Part shown: positions 44,119 through 55,000 of the stretch, in pieces
How positions within the stretch are numbered: position 1 is the stretch's first letter
Layout: each line of letters starts with the position of its first letter
DNA from: Dactylorhiza incarnata
Lineage: Eukaryota; Streptophyta; Magnoliopsida; Asparagales; Orchidaceae
Assembly (NCBI GenBank): GCA_033032865.1
Contig: JAWHQI010000305.1
Location: 310,001 to 374,000, forward strand
Length of the DNA stretch: 64,000 nucleotides
Reading direction: 5' to 3'
The notes under the pieces: model-generated
The model's input: the letters and a program-made list of their open reading frames with translations, nothing else
Databases searched by the model: none
What the model was told of the DNA's origin: nothing
Program-made: the position numbers and the translations under genes

Positions 44119-44845
44119 TGTTGGAGAAACATTGTTATTTTATGTATTTTATTATGTGCGTGGGTTTAGTCCCACACCGTGTGTCTAGTGTTAGGTGTTT
44201 ATGTATTCATCTATATTATGCCCTATGTGGATGAATGAAATCAACTCCTTTTCTTTTCTCTCCTATTAGTTTCAACATGGTATCAGAGGCTTAAGGTTCT
44301 CGAGTCTCCCGATCCCGTTTCCGCTCCCGCATCCCGCTCGTCGTCTGCTCCTGCATGCGATACCTCTTCCGCTTCCCGCTCGATAGTCGATCCCGTCCCA
44401 GCCGCTTCTTGCGTCTTCTCTTCCGCGCGTCTCTAAGTCCAGCAGTAGCAGCGGCGACAACCCTTTCTTCCGGGAGCGGCGGTTTCTTCCCAGCAGCGCG
44501 CGTCAAGTAGCAGCAACAGCCTGCGGGTCTCGTCCGTTCAACATCAGCGCCTCTCCCAGCGCGTCTCTCCTAGCAGCGGCGGTCTCTCGATCGTCAAACA
44601 TCCGCAATAGCGCCTCTCCCAGCGCATCTCTCCCAGCAGCAGCGTTCTCTGGTCCTCTAGGGGCGCCGATCTCATGGGTTTTTGATTCCCTCATTTCCGG
44701 CGTTCCCTATCCGATTATTGTTATTCTTCCTTCCATTTCTTTTGGACATGTGGGTTCTTTCCCTCTTTCTATGAGGGCTGCCCTTATCTTCCGTCACCTA
44801 TTGTGATCCTTCGTGTGTTCCCTAGATTTCTATTCGGGCCCTTCT

Positions 44846-45583
44846 ATGGAGGGGAGTGACTCCACTACAAATATGTCTTCCGACGGACCTGCTCCTCCTC
44901 CGCCTCCGACTTCCATTGGTTCAGGCCGTGTAAATCCTGAACATGGCACCCCTCAAATCACTACTATGAAATTGGATAGTTCCAACTACCTTCCGTGGGC
45001 ACGGTCTATTATTCTTGCCCTCAAGAGTCGCCGGTTGTTTGGCTATGTTAGCGACACGACGAAGGCTCCGCCTCCTGTTTCTCCAAAGTGGCCTCAGTGG
45101 GAATCTGAGAACTCTCTTGTGATGTCCTGGTTGCTTAACTCTATGATGGAGTCCATCGCTCGGAATTATCTCTTCTTAGATACGGCTATGGATATCTGGA
45201 AGCGCGCAGAGACCACCTACTCCTGCCGAGGAAATGCGGCTCAGATCTACCAACTTCGACGTCGAATATTCCTCTTGCGTCAGGGCGATCGACCACCATC
45301 TGCCTACTACTCGGAGTTCATCCAACTCTATCAGGAGTATGATCACTTTGATTCTATGATCATCGTGTCTCCTGAAGATGAGGTGCTGGTGAGAGCAAGG
45401 GAAGAACAGAATCGCATTTTCGAATTTCTTCACGGCTTACATCGGGATTTTGACCCGGTTAGCATTCAGATTCTGGGACGCTCTCCTCTTCCTTTTTTAC
45501 CTGAAGTATATATCCTCGTTCAGCAGGAATTTGAGCTCTGGCCTTGTCACTCTCTCTCACCTCGGAGTTCGTCCAGCTCGTGA
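44846..45583 (+). pseudogene. gag: Copia K gag
   Basis: Start ATG at 44846 (MEGSDSTTNMSSDGPAPPPP). The gag core has TMKLDSSNYLPWARSIILAL, SVMSWL-type text and FLHGLHRDFDPVSIQILGR, the UBN2-type Copia gag fold. A frameshift near 45535 separates it from the zinc knuckle CDYCGKSRHTRDTCFKLHGF in the next frame, so the polyprotein is broken. Confidence 0.85.
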
Positions 45584-46708
45584 CACCAGATCGAAACCTA
45601 TGGAGAAAGATCACCTCATGTGTGATTATTGCGGGAAGTCTCGCCATACCAGAGATACTTGCTTCAAGCTCCATGGTTTTCCTTCTCCCAAGGGTGGTCT
45701 TGCTCCTCGTGGTGGCCGAGGCTCCGATCGCTCCCAGAATCGATCAATCATGTCCCGATCTGCTCACTTATCTGATGCCGTGGAGGATGCCTCTGTTCCT
45801 TTCCCTTATTCCAACACGACACCTCCCGCTCTGCCAGCTGAAGAAATTCTGGCCTTCCGCCAGTTGATGCATGGAGCTCCTACTGGGCTCACCAGTTCCT
45901 CTTCCTATGCCCATCAAGGATCCGCAGGTGCTCATTCTGCCTCCACCCACCTGTCCTCACAGTGGATCATTGACTCCGGCGCCACTGACCACATGACTGG
46001 GTCAGCCACAGGTTTTGTGTCCTACACTCCTCTGTCCGACAGAGATAAAGTGAGCATTGCTGATGGCTCCTTATCTCCCATTGCTGGGAAAGGATCCATT
46101 TCATGCTCCTCTCTGACGCTCTCCTCTGTTCTTCATGTTCCTGCTTTCACTCGAAATCTTCTGTCTATTAGTCATTTGACTAATTCTATGGGCTGCTTAG
46201 TGACTTTTTTCCCACCTTTTGTGTTTTTCAGGACCTGGAGACGGGGACGGTGATTGGCTCTGGTAGGCTGTGCAACGGTCTCTATATGTTGGACCCCTCT
46301 TCCTCCAGCCTCACTCCGCCTCCAAAAGCTCTTCATGCTGATTGGGCTTCTGATTTGGATTCCTGGCATTGTCGCCTTGGACATCCCCCTATCTCTACTA
46401 TGAAGCTTCTGCTTCCTGCTATCTCTCCTACTTTATTTAGTGTTTTTCATTGTAATGTATGTTAACTTGCTAAACATCATCGTAGTTCTCTCCCTCTTAT
46501 GTCTCCACGCAACTCAGTTCCGTTTGCTCTTATTCATACTGATGTTTGGGGCCCCAGTCCTACTGCGTCTATTTCTGGTTGCTCCTGGTTTGTTTCTTTT
46601 ATTGATTGTTACTCTTGCTGTACTTGGGTATATTTGATGAAACATAAAAGTGACGTGTTTTATCTTTTTCAACGCTTCCACAACATGGTCACCACTAAGT
46701 TTGGTGCT
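45584..46708 (+). pseudogene. Copia K knuckle, protease and integrase N-terminus
   Basis: The knuckle is at about 45620. The aspartic protease is WIIDSGATDHMTG (about 45964), then LLSISHLTNSMGC. A frameshift near 46215 leads to the integrase zinc region LDSWHCRLGHP...C (46355-46460), a stop, and HTDVWGPSPT with the first catalytic Asp. It is cut at 46708 by Athila M. Confidence 0.82.
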
Positions 46709-48011
46709 TGATAACTTCTCAAAAAGAAGTTATTAGCCTTTATTTTAGACCATTTGCTTGATGTTTATGGGGAAAATTAGTTTAATTGAAGTTATAATAT
46801 GAAATAAATGTATATTTATTTTATTTATGACTAATTCGATCTTTTTCCTAGGTATTGTTGCAAGAAAAGTCAAAAGGAACAATTTGGATGAAGGATTTTA
46901 TTCAAAAATGCTGTCCTGGGAAAAGAGTTGCAGGATCCTGAAACAGGTTGCAACCTGTTCTGGACGAATTTCAGAATTTTAAAGTCAAATTAACCGCCAT
47001 TTGCAAACCTGAAAGGAGGTGTCTCTTGGGCAGAACTTGTACGTTTTTAGAGAGAGGATTTTCGAAATTAAGGGCAGTTATGGAGAGAGAGTGTTGAGGA
47101 TTAATAGAGATTAATTTCTATTCCTCTTCATCTTCTTCCCTAATTTCCATACACCATTGCCATTGGAGACTTTACTTGGAGAAGGTGACAAGAGGGCAGC
47201 AGCGATTTCACCGGGCCGATCGAAGGAGGAACTTCAACGGAATCCTCCTCCTTCTCTTAGTCGATACTCCCATCATGTTTTGTAAGATCTACTCAACTAT
47301 TTTGTGTGTTCTCTCCGCCGCCATGAACTAATTCCGTTTAATCTTGTATTGTGAAATTACTTTGCCTTTTGTGTGATGATGAACGCTTGAATCTTGCTTT
47401 ATGAATGTTTGATGAATGTCTTTATTGAATCTATAATCATTATTTGAAACTTTTGGTCATGGTTTCGTCTTTTTACTACGCTTCATAATTCGAGAGAGGA
47501 GTTGCGTAAGCGTGTTATAGATCCGATATAGTATTTGAAGGGAGAAAGAGATTTCCCCTTGGTATTAGTAACTTTGATTTTCGATCTTTATGCGGTACTT
47601 GTCTCTCCCAAGGGGAAAATAGAGGCTAGGGATTTCCGATATCGAGAGATACGGATCTTCTACCTTAAAATCGTTGCAAGACATTCCACCATTCATCTCA
47701 TAATGTCACCTTTAAAAATTCATCACACTAGGCTTAGGAAATCACAGTACAAGATTATCTTTCTCAACTAATAACCAAGTAATTTTCTCCACTACCCATA
47801 GTTTATTTTAATTAGTAGTTTTTATCATTCCTAATTTGGATGCTCTACAAACCACCGTTTTGTTTAACTTGGATTTAAAGAAAAAGCACAACTTGTATTT
47901 GCAAGCACTAAATCCACCACCTCTCCGTGGAAACGATCTTTACTCACTTATTATTACTTGATCCGGCACGTGCACTTGCGTGTAATACGTATACCTATTT
48001 CGGACGTATCA
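46709..48011 (+). repeat. 5' LTR of Athila M
   Basis: 1303 bp, TGATAACTTC...ACGTATCA; its first 812 bp match 63189-64000. Confidence 0.93.
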
Positions 48012-48017
48012 AGTTTT

Positions 48018-48035
48018 TGGCGCCGTTGCCGGGGA
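48018..48035 (+). other. Athila primer-binding site
   Basis: TGGCGCCGTTGCCGGGGA, six bases after the LTR end; the usual plant Athila primer site. Confidence 0.9.
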
Positions 48036-48311
48036 GGTGCGACATATTTAGCGTTTATTTCTTGCAATATTAGTGAAGCTTTAGTAATTAAAGCTCAAGT
48101 TTTATTTTCTTTTATTTATCATTGCTACTATCATTCCTACTGTGTTGATTGATTGTATTGTTTATTTACTGTCATTTTGTTATTTTGCTGTCTTGCTTAG
48201 TGTATGTCCAGACATTGAACACCAGAACTTTTGCCGTTGAACCTAGAGATCGAACGAACGTGTAGACAGAATAGAAGAGCGATTCGATTAGAACGTAATA
48301 ATTTTACAACC

Positions 48312-48589
48312 ATGAATCCAAATAATGAAAACGCTCATAATGAAAACGATCAGGATGGTTTAGGACAAGAGGGTTAGGTAGAACATAATGGGCAACCTGC
48401 TGAGATTAGGAGAACTTGTAGAGAGTACAAGATGCCTTTTAGAGGAGGTCTACACTATAGTATCATTAAGCCTGCCATTGAAGCGAATAATTTCAAAATT
48501 GACTCTATGGCAATGAACTTAGTGCAACAAAACAATTTAGTGGACTAAATCATGAGGACCCAAACTCTCATTTACGAACGTTCAGAGAT
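48312..48589 (+). pseudogene. gag: Athila gag N-terminus, out of frame
   Basis: The ATG at 48312 opens MNPNNENAHNENDQDG and meets a TAG at about 48375. The same frame then reads REYKMPFRGGLHYSIIKPAI, the typical Athila gag start. A frameshift near 48540 moves the protein into the long frame (SGLNHEDPNSHLRTFRDVCD), so the first about 90 residues are disconnected. Confidence 0.75.
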
Positions 48590-50962
48590 GTGTGTGACAC
48601 CTTTAAGATAAATGGCGCGTCGGCTGAAACGATTAGACTTCGCTTATTTCCATTCTCTCTGTCGGGCAGAGCGAAGGAATGGCTTGACTCCCAAAATGGT
48701 CTCACCACTTGGCAGCAAGTGGTTGATTTTTTCTTAGCTAAGTACTTCCCACCTGCTAAAACGGCCAAACTGATGCGTGATATTAGTACGTTCACGCAAG
48801 GGAATGGGGAGACATTGTACGACGCTTGGGAGAGGTTCAAGGAACTTCTACGGAAATGTCCGCATCACGGTTTATTGATGCACCAACAAGTATGGACTTT
48901 TTATAATGGCCTCCAGACTTCTACAATGATCCAAGTAGATGGAGCTGCAGGAGGATCCCTCATGAACAAGTATCCCGAGGATGCATATGCTATCCTTGAA
49001 GATCTATCGTCAAACAATTATCAATCGTTTGATCGACAGGTTCCTCCTTCTTCGGTAGGTGGTCTTCACCAAGTAGATCAACTAACCTCGTTCGCGGCAC
49101 AAATCACAGCCCAATTTAACACTATGAACAAGAGGTTAGACGCGCTGACATTAAATCATAATCAAATGAACCCACGGGTGAATAGCATAATGGCGGCTCC
49201 TACTATGAATCCATCATTCAATATAGAACAAATTGTCGATCACTCCATTCCTAGCTATAATGAAGAAATTAATTATATAGGAGGACAACCTAGATATAAT
49301 AATAATAATAATTTAATTCCAAATTATTATAATCCTGAGTTGCGTAACCACCCTAACTTTTCATGGAAGAACAACGCCGGTGCGGCACACCCGCCCGGTT
49401 TCAATTCAAACCCACGTCCAACTCAAAACGTTAATTATAATCAACAAGGACCTCCTAGAAAGTTAACCGATGAGATCCTTATCGAATCAATGCAAAAGAA
49501 CGATACACGCATAACTAGTTTAGAAGGGTCACTTCGTGTAATTGAGTCCCAATTGGGGCAAATCGCTAATGCATTGAACCTTAGACCTCAAGGGTCACTC
49601 CCAACGGATACCACACCAAATCCGAAAGGAGATAATCAACAATGTAAGGCAGTCACTCTACGAAGTGGTAAGGAGTTGGGCGGTGAGCCGATAAAAGAAC
49701 AAGTTAAGGGTAATAATGAAAGAGAGCTAGAGAAATTAACCCCTTGTATCCCCAATGATGGGGCAATACAAGAGGATAACAGCAAGGAAGGAGAAGTGGA
49801 GGTGTTAGGAGAGAGGAAGAAAGAACCAAGCGCTGAATTTAAGAAGAAAAAAGAAGACACAATAATATATCCACCACCACCGTTTCCACAACGGTTAAGA
49901 AAAAGTAAACTCGACCAACAATTCCAAAAGTTTGTGGAGATATTTAAGAAATTACAAATCAACATCCCATTTGCCGAGGCTTTAGAGCAAATGCCTAGCT
50001 ACGTAAAATTTATGAAAGATATCCTCTCCAAAAAGAGAAAATTTGGAATGAATGAGACGGTAGCACTCACTCAGGAGTGTAGTGCTATTCTTCAAAAAAG
50101 GCTCCCACCAAAGTTAAAAGATCCCGGGAGCTTTACGATACCGTGTTCCATAGGATACAAATTTGAAGGCAAAACGTTATGCGATTTAGGGGCGAGCATC
50201 AATCTAATGCCATTGTCAATATTTAGGAAGTTAGGTTTGGGTGAGATTTCCAAAACATCCATAACATTGCAATTGGCCGATCAGACCCTAGCATACCCAA
50301 AAGGGATAGTTGAAGACGTGTTAGTAAAGGTGGATAAGTTCATATTTCCTGCGGACTTTGTCGTTCTGGACATGGAAGAGGATAGAGAAGTTCGAATTAT
50401 AGTAGGGAGACCATTCTTAGCGATGGGAAGGACTTTGATTGATGTGCAGAAGGGAGAGTTAACGATGCGAGTAAATGATGAACAAATCACATTTAATGTA
50501 CTCAAAGCGTTAAAATTTACCCATCGAGAGGAAGACAATATGGAGGCGGTCAATCAAGTATCTATATGCGATTATATGCCAAGTTCATTTTCCGACGAAC
50601 AAGATGATTTGTTGAATTGTTTATTAACGGAGGATGAACAATCCGAGGAGGAAGAAGTGATTCAAGAATGCTTACAAGCATTCGAGAAGCAAATTGTGTG
50701 GTTCCGTAAGCCGGAACCATTAGAGATGCCCGGTAAATCCCTGTCGGTTAAACCTTCCATTGTTGAACCACCATCGCTTGAGTTAAAACCTCTACCCGAT
50801 CATCTTACTTATGCATATTTAGGGGATGACGACACATTGCCGGTTATCATCAATTCTAATTTATTACCTGATCAACGCGAAAGATTAATAGAATTACTTA
50901 AGCAATTTAAAACGGCCATAGGTTGGACTATCGCTGATATCCGAGGAATAAGCCCCTCATTG
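48590..50962 (+). CDS. gag-pro: Athila gag-protease (791 codons to the insertion point of H)
   Basis: The gag core is near the start (RLRLFPFSLSGRAKEWLDSQ, LMRDISTFTQ..GETLYDAWERFKELLRKCP). An Asn/Gln-rich linker, then an acidic/Lys-rich linker follow, and the aspartic protease active site TLCDLGASINLMPLS (Asp about residue 531) with IIVGRPFLAMGRTLID. The frame is interrupted at S-L (50957-50962) by H. The first ATG at 48590 lies inside gag, so the natural start is upstream and damaged. No gag zinc knuckle is obvious, as in many Athila gags. Confidence 0.92.
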
Positions 50963-51282
50963 TGTTACGCCCCCGCTATGTTTCACGGGGCGTCTTTACG
51001 TACGGAGGAGCAAAGGCGCGCCAAACGACGGGGCTGAACCTTCCGGTTCAGCCCCCATGCAGTGAACCGGCCGGCCGAGGGCTGAACCAGGCGGGTTCAG
51101 CCCTCTTTGGAGGGGCCGGCCGGCCCCCTCCTTGCCCGGGTATTTATATACCCGGGCAGCCCCCCTTTTGGGGTTATGCAAGGATTATTCACGGTTAGTT
51201 TTCTCCCTCTTTAGACCTAATTTCCCTTCTCTTCCTCTAGATCTCTTTCTCTCTCAATCTCTCTAGTAGTTGTGCCCTAACA
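50963..51282 (+). repeat. 5' LTR of element H
   Basis: 320 bp; contains the inverted, GC-rich block around CCGGCCGGCC and a TATA-like TATTTATATA (about 51140), followed by a pyrimidine-rich leader. Only a few differences from the 3' LTR are seen. Confidence 0.93.
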
Positions 51283-51312
51283 TTTGGTATCAGAGGAGTT
51301 CATCTCTCCGAC

Positions 51313-52048
51313 ATGGTGACCACTCGCAATCAAGAAGAGTCCTCAAGGATTGAAGCCCTAGAGGAGAACGTGGTTGGCCTTACCGACTCTATGGCGGCCA
51401 TGGAAGGACGGATGGACGCCCGGATGGAGGAATTGAAGGCCTTGCTGAAAGGGAAGGCATTGGTGAGTGAGGATTCGGCCGGATCGGGCGCCAATATGGG
51501 CGCTGCGGACGCACGAGTCGCGGAAGACGATCGGCGGCGTGCGACGATCGCGCAAGGGGCTGATCCCGTGCGACTAATGGACGACGATCGCGCAAGGGGC
51601 TGATCCCGTGCGACTAATGGACGACGATCGCGCAAGGGGCGGGGGGTTTCCGCCTTGCACGGGCTGGCAGGGGAGCTCGTCGGCCTATGGCGTGGCAGGG
51701 GGTGGCTCGGCAGCGGTTTTTGGGGGTACAGCAGGGCCGATCCCGCCTGGAGTAGCAGCGGCGGGGTTCGCCGACCCCGGAACGGCCCGGGGACAGGGCC
51801 GGCAGGGCTGGGCGGAGCCGGTAGGGCTTCGTCGAGGCTGGGAGGAGCCGGCTGGGCTCCGGCGACCTCCCGATCCAGCGGGATACCAAAGGGGGGGGCT
51901 TCTTCCTCCTCCCCGTGGGTTTGGGCCGCCGGGCATGGCCGGATTTGGCCAAGCGTGGGCCGGACAGCAGCAACCTCCTCCTTGGGGTAACATTCCGCAT
52001 CAAGGCTACGTCGGATTCGAGCAGGATGAGCCTGCCAGACGGGAATAA
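51313..52048 (+). pseudogene. gag: Reina gag N-terminal region, frameshifted by a 40-bp duplication
   Basis: The ATG at 51313 starts a coiled-coil-like N-terminus (RIEALEENVVGLTDSMAAME). A 40-bp tandem duplication at about 51544-51623 (unit with GACGACGATCGCGCAAGGGG) shifts the frame. The downstream frame 51608-52048 is Gly/Pro-rich and ends at TAA (52046-52048), after which the same frame continues into the capsid domain. The two lesions separate the N-terminus from the rest. Confidence 0.8.
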
Positions 52049-52066
52049 GGTTATGGGGTACAACGC

Positions 52067-55000
52067 TTGACTCCCGGATTATCTCGCATGTACTTTCCGG
52101 AGTTCGAAGGAGGCGACGCATTGGAATGGGTTCAAAAGGCTGAACTTTTCTTCCAGTACCAGGAGGTGCCAGAAGGTCAGTGGGTGCGGCTAGCGTCCTT
52201 CCACTTGAAGGAGGACGCTTTCCAGTGGACGCAGTGGTTCCTACGGGGACGGGAGTACGTTCCATGGGGCGAATTTGTGGATGGATTTACGGCCAGATTT
52301 GGGCCATTAGAGTATGAGAACTTTGAGGCCCTCCTTCAGAAGCTTCGTCAGAAAGGCTCGGTGCTGGAGTATCGCACTGAGTTTGAAAAGTTGGCAAATC
52401 GGGTTCAGTGGCCGGAGCGGACACTCTACAGCTGTTTCATATCTGGCCTCAAGGAGCACATTCGTGACGAGGTACAGGCACTCATGCCTCGGTCATTGAA
52501 CCACGCCATTACTTTGGCGCGCATTCAGGAGGAGCGGTTCAACAGGCAGCGAGCACGCATCACGAGTAGACCGCCTGCGGCCCCTACCACAGCAGCACGA
52601 CGGGAGCAGCCAACGGGTAGCAAACCGACGGTGACCCAGTTATCGTGGAGTGAGTTGGCCGCTCGGAAGGAGAAGGGGCTGTGCTTTAATTGCGACGAGA
52701 AGTTTGTACCTGACCATAAATGTCAGAAGATACAGGTCTTCATGTTGCATCAGGATGTGGACGACGAGCCGGCTCCAGATGAGGAGTTGGAGGTGGACTT
52801 GGACGAGACGGAGTTCGGGGTTTTTCTTCATGCTCTTGAGGGTTGCGCTCCCCCGCTTACTATGCGGCTGGCGGGCCGGATCGCCCAAGAGAAGGTTACT
52901 ATTCTGGTGGACAGTGGGAGCACCCACAACTTCATACATCCCGACGTGGCACGGCGAGTTGGGCACGTGGTTGACAAGGGGGCTGCCTTTCATGTTATGG
53001 TGGCGGATGGCAGCAAGCTTCGATGCGAAGGGGTACTGAAGGGCGTGGAGCTGCGGCTACACGGCTATGTGGGACGGACTGACGTCTACCTGTTGCCTAT
53101 TCGGGGCTCAGACATGGTGCTGGGAGTTCAGTGGCTGCGCCAGTTGCAGCGGGTGACTTTCGACTGGGAGCACATGACGATGGAGTTTGTGCATGGCGAC
53201 AGGCAGTTTTGCTTGCAGGGTCTCATGTCCTCTCCTATTAAGGAGGTTTCTCTTCGCAGCATGCAGCGGTTGAGCGGGGGTGGTCAGATGATGGCCGTCC
53301 TGCGGGAGGTCCCGACCGGCGAGCCGACGCCTTCAGAGGTACCGGTTCAGTTACAGTTACTTCTGACAGATTATGCTGATGTTTTTCAGGAACCACGCAC
53401 TCTGCCTCCGCCGAGGTTCCGTGATCACCGCATTCCGCTCAAGGCGGGTGCTGAGCCCACGAATGTTCGTCCGTACCGCTACCCACACGTTCAGAAGGCG
53501 GAGATCGAGCGCAGTGTCCGCGAGATGCTGGAGGCCGGCATCATTCGGCCAAGTACAAGCTCCTTCTCGGCTCCCATTATTCTGGTCAAGAAAAAGGACG
53601 GGTCCTGGCGTTTCTGTGTGGACTATCGTGCCTTGAATGGCGTTACGGTCAAGGATAACTTCCCGATTCCCCATATCGAAGAGTTGTTAGACGAGTTGCA
53701 TGGGGCCCAGCGGTTCACCAAGCTGGATCTTCGCTCCGGCTATTACCAGATCTTGATGGCACAGGAGGACATCCATAAGACGGCTTTCCGGACTCATGAC
53801 GGCCACTATGAGTTCTTGGTTATGGCCAATGGGCTGACCGGAGGGCCCTCTACTTTCCAGGCCAACATGAACGAGATGTTTAGAGATTTCCTGCGGGTGT
53901 TTGTGTTGATCTTCTTCGATGATATACTCATCTACAGCGCGAACTGGGAGGACCACGTGGGCCACGTGGAGCAGGTCCTTGCCAGACTACGTCAGCACAA
54001 CCTTTATGCCAACCGTTCCAAGTGCTCCTTCGGTCAGGAGGAGGTGGAGTATTTGGGCCACTTGGTTTCCGGTCAGGGCGTCAAGGCCGACCCACGGAAG
54101 ATTCAGAGTATGCAGTCTTGGCCGCGACCGGTTACAGTCCGCGCCTTGCGGGGTTTTCTGGGGCTCACGGGGTATTACCGGCGGTTTGTCCAGGACTATG
54201 GCAAGATAGCTCGGCTACTGACACAGCTACTGCAGAAGGACTCCTTTTCTTGGAATGAGGAGGCGGAGGAGGCATTTCAGGCCCTCAAACGGGCCATGAC
54301 CACTACGCCAGTCTTGGCTTTACCGGATTTCACACAGGAGTTCGTTCTGGAGACGGATGCCTCAGGTGTCGGCATCGGGGCGGTTTTGATGCAGGCAGGA
54401 CGGCCGATCGCCTTTTACAGCAAGGCCTTGGCCCCTCGTACTTTGGGCCTCTCGGCCTACGAGAAGGAGATGTTGGCAATTATTCACGCCGTGGCTGTTT
54501 GGCGGCCATATCTCTTGGGTCGACACTTTAAGATCCGGACGGATCACCAGAGCTTGAAGCATTTCCTGGACCAACGGGTCTCCTCACCGCTACAGCAGAA
54601 GTGGGTGACTAAGCTTCTCGGTTACGACTACGAGATTGTGTATCGCCGTGGCAAAGAGAATGTTGTCGCCGATGCCCTCTCTCGTCTTCCGGAGGCTGCT
54701 ATCGCTCATATTTCGGGGCCGTTGGTCGATTCAGTGGAGGATATTCAGGAAGAGGTCCGACGATCAGACACGCTGCGTCCGTTGGTGGAGGCTTTACAGC
54801 GGGGAGAGACCGTCGCAGCTGGCTATCACTTGTGTAATGGTCGGCTTTACTATCGGGGGCGGGTGGTCGTGCCTGCCGATTCGGCTTGGAAGACTGTGTT
54901 GATGCATGAGTTCCATTCTTCGCCTACAGGAGGGCATGCAGGGGTGCTCCGGACACTTCAGAGGGCACGAGCCAACGTGTTTTGGACAGCCATGCGCCGG

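Larger units (their letters stand above)
44119..46708 (+). mobile_element. Element K: 5' part of an Ale/Retrofit-like Copia element
   Basis: LTR 44119-44277 (TGTTGGAGAAACATT...TTTCAACA, 159 bp) abuts the iMet primer site TGGTATCAGAGGC (44278-44290). Gag, protease and the start of integrase follow, in broken frames. The element stops where Athila M begins at 46709; the rest should lie beyond M, outside the window. Confidence 0.85.

Noticed and set aside
51330..52265. 311-codon minus-strand ORF opposite the Reina gag
   Set aside because: It mirrors the GC-rich Gly/Pro-rich gag linker; codon shadow of the sense frame.
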